A DNA stretch of 64,000 nucleotides from Clostridia bacterium. GTDB taxonomy: Bacteria; Bacillota; Clostridia; Christensenellales; CAG-314. The notes under the pieces are model-generated. The model saw nothing but the letters and a program-made list of their open reading frames with translations. It did no database searches and had not been told where the DNA came from. Shown piece after piece: positions 1-7,775 of the stretch. The stretch is taken from positions 1 through 64,000 of the forward strand of contig JAQVWG010000009.1 in assembly GCA_028698585.1 (NCBI GenBank). Reading direction: 5' to 3'. Made by a program: the position numbers and the translations under genes. Position 1 is the stretch's first letter, and the number at the start of each line of letters is the position of its first letter.

Positions 1-34
1 TTGGTAAGGAGTTTTTGGGTTACAATTCCCAATC
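1..34 (+). other. tRNA-Thr-like anticodon-loop fragment at window edge (possible attachment site)
   Basis: The window opens with TTGGTAAGGA, the anticodon loop and start of the 3' anticodon stem of a tRNA-Thr. It is followed by a T-arm-like stretch (TTGGG, an 8-base loop, CCCAA), but no acceptor end follows. The same ten bases recur at 5095-5104, where a good tRNA-Thr 3' half follows. This could be the left junction of an element inserted in a tRNA-Thr gene whose 5' half lies upstream of the window; the missing sequence makes this uncertain. Confidence 0.35.
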
Positions 35-70
35 AAAAAAATTGAATTTTTATGGAGCTATTCTCATCAT

Positions 71-145
71 GCTGATGTAGCACAGTGGTAGTGCACTGCC
101 TTGGTAAGGCAGAGGTCATGAGTTCGAGCCTCATCATCAGCTCCA
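71..145 (+). tRNA. tRNA-Thr (anticodon GGT)
   Basis: A complete cloverleaf can be folded. The acceptor stem GCTGATG pairs perfectly with CATCAGC. The D stem is GCAC/GTGC, the anticodon stem CTGCC/GGCAG has loop TTGGTAA (anticodon GGT), and the T stem ATGAG/CTCAT has loop TTCGAGC. The discriminator is T and the CCA end is encoded at 143-145. A strong terminator follows at 152. The gene sits at the left edge of an AT-rich accessory region that holds two other tRNA-Thr-like fragments. Confidence 0.96.
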
Positions 146-151
146 ACACCT

Positions 152-203
152 AAATCCCTTTATTTATCGTGGTTTTACGATATTTGAAGGGATTTATTTT
201 TTT
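152..203 (+). terminator. Rho-independent terminator of tRNA-Thr
   Basis: AAATCCCTT (152-160) pairs with AAGGGATTT (187-195), with an inner hairpin TATCGT/ACGATA (165-182) and a T run to 203. It fits termination of the tRNA-Thr transcript. Confidence 0.85.
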
Positions 204-515
204 AGAAATTTTTAATAATTTTATGGAGCTAAACTTATTTTTGAACCCGAGAACACACTGAACCAAATTGTTAAGTTGCATTACTTATCATTTTTTTTGA
301 AAATGCGTTTTAAGTCGGTCTAAATAGCTCTAATTCTTGGTAAATAGCTCCATACTGCTCCATGCTAAAATACTAAAGGAGTATAATTTCTAAGAAAGAA
401 GAAAGTGTTTTATGAAAAATTATTAAAAATATTATGTAAATAAAGTTTCTTTTTTTATAATATTGTTATAAAATATATTATACTTAAAAATTATTTTGGT
501 ATAGTAGGAGAAAAT
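204..515. other. AT-rich intergenic stretch with tRNA-end-like motifs
   Basis: No gene is visible. The stretch holds an inverted TGGAGCT at 224-230, two copies of TAAATAGCTC (321-330 and 341-350), a TTGGTAA tag at 337-343 and a GCTCCATACTGCTCCA motif at 347-362. These resemble degenerate tRNA 3' ends (AGCTCCA). The last 20 bases hold the ribosome binding site (TAGGAG) of the next gene. Confidence 0.5.
347..362 (+). repeat. GCTCCA-pair motif, copy 1
   Basis: GCTCCATACTGCTCCA occurs here and identically at 1787-1802. A third copy at 4971-4986 differs at two bases. Each holds two GCTCCA units like the end of the local tRNA-Thr genes. They separate blocks of the accessory region and may be relic attachment or recombination sites. 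Confidence 0.6.
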
Positions 516-1562
516 ATGAATAAATTTGAAAAGTGGGTCGTTGGATTACCTATATGGGTACATGTAATATTTATCTTGCTTTCTTGGTGGATCTGGATAA
601 TAATTTTAGCTATCTGCAAAGCAAAGGAAAGTAAAGTTCTTGCGGAAACTTTAAAAACTGCCAACCTTAAGCCAACTGAGATTAAGGCAACAGATGTAAA
701 TCCAACGGAGATAAAGGCAACCGATATTAAGCCAACTGATATCAAGGCGACAAAAATTGAAGCCACTGATATTAAACCAACTGAAATAAAGCAAGGAACA
801 TTTTCTTCCTCTAATTCGTTGTTTCAAACTCTAAAATGGCTAAAAATTTACCTATGGGCTGGGATTTTTTGTGGAATTGGTGCAGGAATAATTGGTATAG
901 TAAGTGGTATAGGTTATAGTTTTTATGTAGCATTAGGAATGACAGCTTTTGCAATTGTGTTATTTTTCTTAAATTTAAGGAAAATTGAAATACCAAATGA
1001 AGAAATATCTATTTGGAATAATGAATTAAAAGTAAAACCAAACACAACACAAATCACTGAAGCTAGTTCAAAAAATATTTCAACTAAGTTTAAATATTGG
1101 ATAAAATCTACAAAAAAATCTGCTACAAAAATTGTAGCTGTAATTGCTATCGCCTGTTCTTTTGGCCTTTTGTTAACTGGAACAATTATCGGTGCAACTG
1201 GTGGGGTGGACACAAACATTGAAGGAACTTGGGAATATATTTCTTATAGAGATGGTACTATTTGGCCTGAATACGGTTGGTTAAACGTTATGTGCGATGA
1301 TGACTATGGTTACGATGACGATTGGAACACAAACAATTTGTATCTAAAAGTCTATGAAGACCACACATATGATGTTTGCGTTGGCTCTTCTGCAGAGAAC
1401 TCAACCTTGGTTTACACAAGCACATGGGAGTATATTGAAGGTGAAGCTTGTCCTTATATCTTCCATGCCGATCCAGATTCATGGTTTAGTGGGCAAACAC
1501 AAGAATATGACATCTTGGGAAACTACCTTGGAATATACGAAGGCGTCTTCAAAAAAATTTAA
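516..1562 (+). CDS. Repeat-bearing multi-pass membrane protein of unknown function
   Basis: Not a family I recognise. The 348-residue product has a membrane segment at about 13-34, then eight tandem pentapeptides of the type I-K-[PA]-T-[DE] (residues 51-90). Two more hydrophobic hairpin-like segments follow (about 110-155), and one near 207-232. The rest, from GTWEY onward, is a soluble, acidic and aromatic C-terminal domain of about 115 residues that should lie outside the cell and resembles small lipocalin-like or immunity-type domains only in a general way. The start is supported by TAGGAG six bases upstream of ATG. It stands alone, with a terminator at 1583, inside an AT-rich region of mobile character. 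A role in envelope stress or phage defence is possible but nothing in the sequence proves it. Confidence 0.8.
   Translation: MNKFEKWVVGLPIWVHVIFILLSWWIWIIILAICKAKESKVLAETLKTANLKPTEIKATDVNPTEIKATDIKPTDIKATKIEATDIKPTEIKQGTFSSSNSLFQTLKWLKIYLWAGIFCGIGAGIIGIVSGIGYSFYVALGMTAFAIVLFFLNLRKIEIPNEEISIWNNELKVKPNTTQITEASSKNISTKFKYWIKSTKKSATKIVAVIAIACSFGLLLTGTIIGATGGVDTNIEGTWEYISYRDGTIWPEYGWLNVMCDDDYGYDDDWNTNNLYLKVYEDHTYDVCVGSSAENSTLVYTSTWEYIEGEACPYIFHADPDSWFSGQTQEYDILGNYLGIYEGVFKKI
666..791 (+). repeat. 15-base in-frame tandem repeats (pentapeptide repeats)
   Basis: Eight degenerate 15-base units encode I-K-[PA]-T-[DE] pentapeptides in the linker of the membrane protein at 516-1562. The unit keeps the reading frame, so copy number could change without breaking the protein. 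Confidence 0.85.
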
Positions 1563-1582
1563 AATAAAAAATATGACTTATA

Positions 1583-1610
1583 AAAAGCTCCTAACTTTTG
1601 GAGTTTTTTT
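1583..1610 (+). terminator. Terminator after the membrane protein gene
   Basis: A short GC stem CTCC/GGAG extended by A and T pairs (AAAAGCTCC and GGAGTTTT) ends in seven T. It lies 20 bases after the stop codon at 1562. Confidence 0.75.
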
Positions 1611-1786
1611 ATGAACTGATTTTATTGAGTAAATTTAATATTTTCTCTCCCTTATAATTTTTACATTATGTCTAATTGAAATATATGGTTTTAAGAAACA
1701 AAATGAAAACATCCTGTGCAAGGTTAAACCAAGAAAAAGACTATTTCAAGAAATTAACCAAAAAATCGTCGAGCATTTGGTTCGGT

Positions 1787-1802
1787 GCTCCATACTGCTC
1801 CA
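1787..1802 (+). repeat. GCTCCA-pair motif, copy 2
   Basis: Identical over 16 bases to copy 1 at 347-362. It lies between the membrane protein gene and the restriction-modification remnants, as if marking a boundary between two inserted blocks. Confidence 0.6.
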
Positions 1803-1845
1803 CAGTAAATACTAAAAAGCCAAGTTGAGAAACTCGGCTTTTATT

Positions 1846-2187
1846 TTACATTTCATCATTTTGTTGTTTCTTTTTTGAGCGTCTTTCTGCAAGCATTTTT
1901 TCTAGCATTAAAATTTCAGGATCAGTTTCTACATTTTCAATTTCTTCCATAGGTCTTTGTAATGCAGGCACATCACGTTTCTTTTCAAGTTCTTTGTATT
2001 CTGCCATTTTCTCACTATTAAATAAGTTATTAAGTTTGTTGGTAGCTTCACGATAATAACTTTTATCAATACTGTTGTAAACTGTTAACATATATTTGTT
2101 CATTGTTATCTTTCTGACAGCTCCTTCTTTATAAACTTTAACCCACTCTTTGTAATAATCATAAAATAATTTATTTTTTGTTAGCAT
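1846..2187 (-). pseudogene. Chimeric fragment: N-terminus of a type I R-M associated tyrosine integrase joined to other sequence
   Basis: The first 35 or so residues (LFYDYYKEWVKVYKEG, then a TMNKY segment) read like the SAM-like N-terminal domain of tyrosine recombinases found inside type I restriction loci, where they invert hsdS halves. From about residue 40 the sequence changes to a charged stretch of about 70 residues (rich in E and K, ending RRSKKKQQ) that I do not recognise. The catalytic R-H-R-Y domain is absent, so it cannot be an active recombinase. Start ATG at 2187 has a good AAAGGAG site. It lies just downstream of the hsdS fragment on the same strand, the usual place for such integrases. 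It may be translated as a 113-residue protein of unknown role or be junk from a deletion. Confidence 0.5.
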
Positions 2188-2211
2188 TTTTTCTCCTTTT
2201 GTATTATATTT

Positions 2212-2697
2212 TTACTCTCGCTGATGAAGGGTGATAAGATTGTCTAAGTTGTAAAATAAGTTGCCGATTTGTTCTTGTTCTTCTTTGAGCTTAGGTATAA
2301 TCATTTCTGCATTTTGTATGTTTTCTGAGTTTAATGATTCAAATGTTGAGCCTGATGATAATTTTTTCCAATATCCATCAGCATCCATTTTTGACAGAGA
2401 TTGGAAAATAAATTCATTGCCTTTAATAGAGGCTACACCACGCCCAATTACAGCATTATAGGCTGTTTTGCCCATTGCGCCCGCTGGAGCTCTTACACTC
2501 ATAATCAAATCATTTTTATCTGCTTTTTTTGTAACTTGTGTAGTCCAAATGCGTGGGCATACCCAACCATTTTTTAAATCTGCATTTCCCTGAACAAGAA
2601 TATAATCACTTGGAATATCACTATATGTATTCCCATTAGGCGATTGTCCCATCGTGATTTTAACGATTTCTCCCAACTTACGCTGTTCCCAAGCAAA
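2212..2697 (-). pseudogene. hsdS: hsdS fragment: type I restriction specificity subunit, one target recognition domain
   Basis: Translation gives one target recognition domain of a type I specificity subunit, flanked by both conserved HsdS boundary motifs: WEQRKLGE at the start (codons about 2674-2691) and the LDNLITLHQRE helix at the end. A complete HsdS has two recognition domains and is about 400 residues, so more than half is missing. The frame has no convincing start: the nearest usable codon is TTG at 2676, inside the WEQRKLGE motif, and the frame runs upstream into the terminator hairpin of hsdR'. No methyltransferase (hsdM) gene is present in the window. I infer a decayed specificity cassette, perhaps once an inversion partner. 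Confidence 0.75.
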
Positions 2698-2730
2698 AAT
2701 AAAAAAGAGCCATAAATTTATGACTCTTTT
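2698..2730 (-). terminator. Terminator after the hsdR fragment
   Basis: On the minus strand AAAGAGTCATAAATTTATGG and its partner CTCTTT form a long, nearly perfect hairpin (2704-2729) followed by a T-rich run. It lies 14 bases after the hsdR' stop codon. Confidence 0.75.
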
Positions 2731-2743
2731 AATGTTTATTGAA

Positions 2744-4465
2744 TTATTCTATCTCAAATCCGCCCTTAAGAACAAATTCTCGCAATAAATTATCCATTTT
2801 TATATATATTTTTCTTGTTGGGATAGTTTGATTTTCTTTTTTCTCAAAATATTGTTTGGCAATATCAATGTTTATAGTTGCTTTTAATTTATCAAATCTT
2901 CCAAATTCATTTATATCTGATACATTAACATTTAGAGCCATGAAATCTCTTAATGCATCTTCATTAATTCCAACTGCCTCAGAAAATCTATGCATTTGGT
3001 CATTTTTTGATTTGATTTGATATTCCGTGATGTATTCCCGCATTGTTTTGCCTGCTTCAACTTTAATATCGCCTCGTTGAATATCGTGAATGAAAATATT
3101 CGCAAACTTTTGTTCTTCTTGAGTTAAAGAAGCAAATGATTTATGTAAGTCGGATAATGCTGATTTTTCTAATTCGTTATTTGTATGTAACAGTTTTAAA
3201 TACTTTTCAAAGCGAGTATTCATGTAATTTATATCAATTGTACCTGTGTTTATTTCAGTTAAATATCCATTTATTTCAAAAGGAACATCGGCAGGTAATG
3301 GACCACCTTTTCCACCAAACAATTCTTTATAACGCATTGCAAGAATTAAGTATGTTTGTTCATCTAAATGCATTTCCATTTTTCCAAAAGAATAGTTTGT
3401 TTTACCCCATATAAAGCCTTGAATTTTAGAAGCTTCTAGGTATTTATTAAACTCATTAAATAACTTTGCAAACTTAGCTCTTTCTGATTGTTCCTCAGGT
3501 AATTTTTGAAAGTTTTCAATACCGGCATTAATAAATAATGACTTAATATCATCAAACAACTCATTCATTTTTTTAAGATTTTCTTTTAGTTTTTGAGCTT
3601 TAATCCCAAAAGGTTTATCTCCTGAATAGATTTTTAAAGCCCTATCAATCATTCTCTCCATTGTATGAGGTCTGCGATAATATTTAATTGTTCCGAACGG
3701 CTTTTCAGGACCGAATAACCTGTTGGTTCTTGAAAATGCCTGTATAATTGATTCATCACGAAGAATTTTGTCAAGATATAATGTATTTATCCATTTAGAG
3801 TCAAATCCCGTTAGCATTTGGTCAACAACAATTAATATATCAATTTGTTTATTTTTATCATTTTCAATGGATATGTAGGGTTCTTTGTGTGCCAACCTTG
3901 AAGATATATCTTTTTTATATTTCGCATAAGTAGAAATTGTATAGTTTTGATTAAATTTCTTGTTATAATCTTCCAACATACGAACAATCGCATCTTCTTT
4001 TATGAGTGCTTTTTCTCCATTGTTGTCTATGTTTTGATCAAATAAAGCGACAATATTTAAGTTTGTATTTTTAGATTTAAATAATTCATAATACTGAATC
4101 GCTTCAGGTATGCTACTTGTTGCAAATAAGGCGTGAAATTTGCCACCATAGCTTAATGTTTGCCAGCCCTCTAATATGTCTTTAACAACCATTTCTCGGT
4201 GCTCTATGCGTTCATATTGGCTGTTTGGAAGGTAATCTTCAATGCCTTTGACATATTTTCCTTGTTCTTCATTTAAATAACCTGCCATCGGGATATTAGA
4301 TCTATTCATGTAATAGAAATAAACTTCTTTTTTTTCATCACTTTGCATTACTTCATCTTCATTTTGTGCTTTTGATAACATCAAAGATACTTTTTTTCTA
4401 ATGTCATTGTCTTTATAAGTTAAAACTTTATAAGGATCAAATCCTAAAACATTCTTAGGGAGTGG
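2744..4465 (-). pseudogene. hsdR: hsdR 3' fragment: type I restriction endonuclease, C-terminal motor part
   Basis: This encodes the second RecA-like motor and the C-terminal part of a type I R subunit. Visible motifs are ILIVVDQMLTGFDSKW (helicase motif V region) and SIIQAFSRTNR (motif VI). The N-terminal PD-(D/E)XK nuclease and the first motor with Walker A and DEAD box are missing. Full HsdR proteins are about 1000 residues; here about 570 remain. Homology continues upstream of the first ATG (4384) through GFDPYKVLTYKD to about 4460, where it stops abruptly at the joint with the start of an unrelated gene (4444-4536). A deletion therefore removed the 5' half. The product, if made, could not cut DNA. 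Confidence 0.85.
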
Positions 4466-4536
4466 TTTGCATCAGTATACTTATTAAGTATTTCTGCGAT
4501 ATATAAAAGATTTACTTTTTTATCTTCAAATTGCAT
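4444..4536 (-). pseudogene. 5' stub of a WYL-type regulator gene, fused out of frame to hsdR'
   Basis: A 30-codon frame starts at ATG 4536 with a strong AAAGGAG site. Its product begins MQFEDKKVNLLYIAEILNKY and continues TDANHSL, which matches the usual opening of WYL-domain regulators (an LLYILEILRKYTDENHPLS-like helix). It then runs into a stop at 4444, because the sequence switches, in another frame, to hsdR. The joint lies near CACTCCCTAAG (about 4456-4468). This is direct evidence of a deletion that joined two genes. Confidence 0.6.
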
Positions 4537-5094
4537 ACCTTTTCTCCTTTGAAATCTAATTCATTATAACATAATAATTTGAAATCCGTATCAATTTTTA
4601 CAAACATTTTGGAAATTTTATCATTTTCGTAATAACGAAAGGACAAAAAAAGGATTTCTTTTATTTCAAAAAGAGAGGCAATTATTATTAAGGATTAAAA
4701 AATCCCATCGATAACGATAGGATTGATTTCTTTTGATCAATGAGGCTGTTTCCAAGACACTTTTTATGGATATAAATATTCTGAAATAATTTATCATCCA
4801 TCTCAATACTTTGGATAACTCAATGTGTGTTTGGTTTTCTTAATTTTTTGTGTTATACTTACTTTGTCATAGAGATTTGCAAAAGGGTATTTTGGTTCAG
4901 TCCTCAATTCGCCCTAAATCGCCAAAAATGATATCAATTTGCTCAAAAATTAGTGAAAAACAGGTAGGTTGCTCTATATTGCTCCATTAAAACTTTAACC
5001 AGGTAGAGCAAATAAAATAAAAATGTCTTAAATTGCTTTAATTATCGTAGTTTTATCAAGGTGGTGCAAATACTCTTAAAAATAATTATGATAT
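4537..5094. other. AT-rich intergenic stretch with no gene
   Basis: No credible coding region is seen. The stretch is AT-rich and holds the third GCTCCA-pair motif (4971-4986). It ends where a tRNA-Thr 3' half begins. Confidence 0.6.
4971..4986 (+). repeat. GCTCCA-pair motif, copy 3 (two mismatches)
   Basis: GCTCTATATTGCTCCA differs from copies 1 and 2 at two positions, both C to T. It lies about 110 bases before the tRNA-Thr 3' half at 5095. Confidence 0.45.
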
Positions 5095-5139
5095 TTGGTA
5101 AGGACGAGGTCGCGGGTCCGAATCCCGCCAATAGCTCCA
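5095..5139 (+). pseudogene. 3' half of a tRNA-Thr gene (likely displaced attachment site)
   Basis: The sequence starts exactly in the anticodon loop (TTGGTAA), then gives part of the 3' anticodon stem, variable loop AGGTC, a perfect T stem GCGGG/CCCGC with loop TCCGAAT, the acceptor 3' strand CAATAGC, a T and CCA. No D arm, 5' anticodon strand or matching 5' acceptor (GCTATTG) lies upstream. It is followed by its own terminator. Its sequence differs from the 3' half of tRNA-Thr at 71-145, so it comes from a second tRNA-Thr gene. Integrases often recombine at anticodon loops, which suggests an attR-type remnant. Confidence 0.75.
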
Positions 5140-5147
5140 CTAACAAT

Positions 5148-5180
5148 AACCTCTATCCCAACCGGAATAGAGGTTTTTTG
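5148..5180 (+). terminator. Terminator following the tRNA-Thr 3' half
   Basis: AACCTCTAT (5148-5156) pairs with ATAGAGGTT (5167-5175), followed by a T run. It shows the tRNA fragment is still in its original downstream context. Confidence 0.85.
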
Positions 5181-5247
5181 TTTCTTAGCTTAGCAGTAGT
5201 ATGCATCTATAATTATTGGATATTAAGCCAAGGCAAGCAATCAGTAA

Positions 5248-5838
5248 CTAATTAGAACTAATAATTTTTAGTATAGAATTAATACACAGATTCCGCGAAG
5301 GCTTATTATTTTTGTTATATATTTTGCTTCTATCATAAGGGATTATTTTCTTCCCATCTTGGACACGAAGGTCACCAGGTAGTCCCAAATGATACAAGTC
5401 TATTAAATAAACATTCAGTATATTATCATCTAATTTTATATAAAGCTGGAACTCTTTTTCTTTCTTATGCTTATATTTTATCAATTCCGTAATGTCTTCA
5501 ATTTTCTCATCAGATTGATTATTTATTATTTGTAAAACTCTATCAGTATTTGTTTTTTCCTCTCTCAGTTCTTTCACTTCGAATGATTTTTCTAAAAATT
5601 TTGCGGTTTTTCCAACAGCTTCTTTTAGCATAAGTAAAAGATCTTTTATCTCTTTTTTACCTTCTACAGGTAAATAATTAATAAACTCAAGAGCTTGATA
5701 ATTCACTGATTTATAATTTTTTATCTCGATAGTTCCTTTTTCGTCTTCCGCAAAATTGCTAAAGCTACCAAAAATAGACCCCTTATTAAAATGGTATTTT
5801 TTATTACGAAAATTACTAGATGCGTTTTGAATACTCAT
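5248..5838 (-). CDS. Putative partner (toxin candidate) of the Panacea-domain protein
   Basis: The 196-residue product is charged and soluble, and I do not recognise its family. Visible features are a charged middle region (residues about 60-135, KEIKDLL and KHKKEKEFQ segments) and a C-terminal part with an IDLYHLGLPGDLR motif and a basic tail. It overlaps the 3' end of the Panacea gene by 23 bases and follows it on the same strand, so the two are co-translated. Genes next to Panacea-domain antitoxins are usually toxins; that is the only basis for this role. Start ATG at 5838 is preceded by GAGGATAT. It lies directly downstream of a tRNA-linked junction, a usual place for toxin-antitoxin modules. 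Confidence 0.6.
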   Translation of the reverse strand: MSIQNASSNFRNKKYHFNKGSIFGSFSNFAEDEKGTIEIKNYKSVNYQALEFINYLPVEGKKEIKDLLLMLKEAVGKTAKFLEKSFEVKELREEKTNTDRVLQIINNQSDEKIEDITELIKYKHKKEKEFQLYIKLDDNILNVYLIDLYHLGLPGDLRVQDGKKIIPYDRSKIYNKNNKPSRNLCINSILKIISSN

Positions 5839-6322
5839 CTAATATATCCTCTTTTTTTATTTCGTGGTTATGGAAACTCTCTAAATAACAAAACTGGTCT
5901 TTCCAGCTCTTATCTTGATGAGATAAATCAACCAATTTGAAATCGCTTACTCGAAACAAATCATTTAGAAGGTCATCAATAAAAGCTTTTACAAACGGGA
6001 AACCGTTTATTTTGACGCAGGCTTTTTGAGCTTGTTCTTTATTATTTAAATCGAAAGACTTAAATACGCTAGGAACAACTGGGCCATATATCCAAGCCTC
6101 TATAGTATTATCAAACAGGTAAGGACGGTAATCTTTTACTTCGAAGCTCTCTCTGTCATCTTTACTTGCTTGGTTGCTTTTCTTCACGAAGCCTCCCCAG
6201 TATGCAAAAAGAAAATAAAGAGATTTTTGTAATTTAATACTCGAAATCTTTTCCTTAAATTTCTTCTCAAATGATTGTGATGTATAATAAGCCAAGTCTT
6301 CTGCATTAAAATATGCCTTCAT
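5816..6322 (-). CDS. Panacea-domain (DUF4065, SocA-like) putative antitoxin
   Basis: The 168-residue protein carries the Panacea/DUF4065 hallmarks: a KLQKSLYFLFAYWGG helix near residues 28-42 and EAWIYGPVVPSVFKSF near residues 80-95. This domain is known as an antitoxin module that pairs with many unrelated toxins, and as the adaptor-like SocA. I place the start at ATG 6322, preceded by AAGGAG with seven-base spacing, not at an upstream ATG that would add nine residues. It is the first gene of a two-gene unit and overlaps the 196-residue partner gene. The pair stands alone in an AT-rich accessory block. Confidence 0.8.
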   Translation of the reverse strand: MKAYFNAEDLAYYTSQSFEKKFKEKISSIKLQKSLYFLFAYWGGFVKKSNQASKDDRESFEVKDYRPYLFDNTIEAWIYGPVVPSVFKSFDLNNKEQAQKACVKINGFPFVKAFIDDLLNDLFRVSDFKLVDLSHQDKSWKDQFCYLESFHNHEIKKEDILDEYSKRI

Positions 6323-7346
6323 CTTGAGTCTCCTTAATTTTGTTGTCATTTTATTTTACGAAGAAAGCCACAAAAATGATTATAATACATTGTATCACAT
6401 ATTCCAAATGTTTTACAATATGAATGACATAAATAATTATTTTATCCCAATGATAAAGCTTGATTTATGTCGCTAAATATATGAATCTGACTTGCCGATG
6501 CAAGAAAACATGCTAACTGGCTTATCTACAGTATATCTATCAAATAAAATGGTTTTTTTCTGTTTGTTTTTATGCCTCGGCTGCTATTTTCCAAAGTGTT
6601 ACAATGTAAATCTTTTTATGTGCATCTATTAGTAATATCAGTGTGTTTTTGTACTTCGTTGAAGATTTTTTTAATTCTTTTTCACTAATCATACGACATT
6701 TATGGTTTATATTATTTGCATATTTTACTAATCTGCATTATATTTTTGCGAATAAAAATTGCCTGTATCAGTCGTGCATCGTGTGTGTTACACTTTTGGT
6801 ATAGTGATAGAAAATATTGAGTGTCGCAGTTTCTATCTTTGAATTCATTGTCATTTGATTTGTTTTGATTTTCAACATAACATCAACACCTAATAAGTCT
6901 GTTGCTCTGTTCTTGATGTAATCTTATACTTAATAATCACTATTTGTATGGATGTCAATTCTTATTAGCATAATGCAATTATCTTCAAATAAGTTCGTAT
7001 GTGTGCAGGAACTGGCGAACTATCATAGCAAGTAGCATTTAGTTTTAAACGCAAACAATAAAAATTTAAAGTAAAATATTTATATAAATTGCTTTCGCAG
7101 AGATCATCACAAGTCTAAAATACTACTTTATCTTTTATATGATTTTGTGATTCCTTTATTACTTTTTCATATCTGATAATATGTTATTAAACTCGTCAGC
7201 CTTATTTCCTTGAAAATGTCCATTGGTTTAGTCGCCATTTTTGCCCTTTTTATACCGAAAATGACTTGAGTATTTAGACTATATGAAATTTCGTAAAGGT
7301 GTACAGGTATTCTTGGGGAAAAGAGATGTGGGAGGGACAGAAAGGG
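6323..7346. other. Long AT-rich non-coding stretch with coding relics
   Basis: About one kilobase without a convincing gene. On the minus strand a 40-codon frame (6570-6692) reads like part of a protein (a KNTLILLIDAHKKIYIVTLW segment) but has no ribosome binding site. A second short stretch with DYIKNRATDLLGVDV lies near 6880-6930. I take these as decayed gene remains at the right border of the accessory region. Confidence 0.5.
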
Positions 7347-7375
7347 TTGACAATGGTGTGAAATGGTGGTAAAGT
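7347..7375 (+). promoter_or_regulatory. Sigma-A type promoter for the AbrB-like gene
   Basis: TTGACA (7347-7352), 17-base spacer, TAAAGT (7370-7375), about 45 bases before the start codon. Confidence 0.65.
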
Positions 7376-7419
7376 ATTTGCAAAGTTATACTTTTCATAC
7401 CAAAAAGGGGGATAGTGCA

Positions 7420-7611
7420 ATGCAAGGGAATAAGGGTAAATATCTATTCGGTGTGTGCAAGGTGGGTGAGAAAGGGCAGATCGTTATCCCTGCTGAGGCA
7501 CGCAAGATATTCGATATTAAGACAGGCGACAATCTACTTGTTGTAGGCGATATTAAGCGAGGGATAGCCATAATCAAGGCAGACCAAATTAAACTTGATG
7601 AGGCAGACTAG
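7420..7611 (+). CDS. AbrB/SpoVT-type DNA-binding protein
   Basis: A 63-residue protein almost wholly made of one swapped-hairpin AbrB domain: CKVGEKGQIVIPAEARKIFD, then IKTGDNLLVVGD and IKRGIAIIKAD. Such small proteins are transcription factors, often autoregulated and placed in front of transporter genes. Start at ATG 7420 fits AAAAGGGGG upstream; an upstream in-frame GTG lacks a site. The ABC-2 exporter genes begin 165 bases downstream on the same strand, so it may regulate them. Unlike MazE-type antitoxins, no toxin gene follows. It lies at the border where the AT-rich accessory region gives way to core sequence. Confidence 0.85.
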   Translation: MQGNKGKYLFGVCKVGEKGQIVIPAEARKIFDIKTGDNLLVVGDIKRGIAIIKADQIKLDEAD

Positions 7612-7775
7612 CCACAGATACGACAAGAATACCATGGACGAGTGACTGAAATAATGAACTACATCACACTGAGAATAGACATGGAATTAAGGTATACAGC
7701 TACTCCACGCTTGGCACAGTAGTGCGCAAATGCACACTTGTGTTATATACTCGCAGTAACAAGGAGGAATAATAA

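Noticed and set aside
5061-5255. 64-codon frame over the tRNA-Thr 3' half
   Set aside because: It overlaps a tRNA fragment and a terminator, so it cannot be a real gene.
6570-6692. Small gene of 40 codons on the minus strand
   Set aside because: It reads like protein but has no ribosome binding site and lies in a decayed stretch, so I treat it as a relic.
7363-7419. Upstream extension of the AbrB-like gene
   Set aside because: The promoter -10 element lies inside this stretch, and the good ribosome binding site supports ATG 7420.
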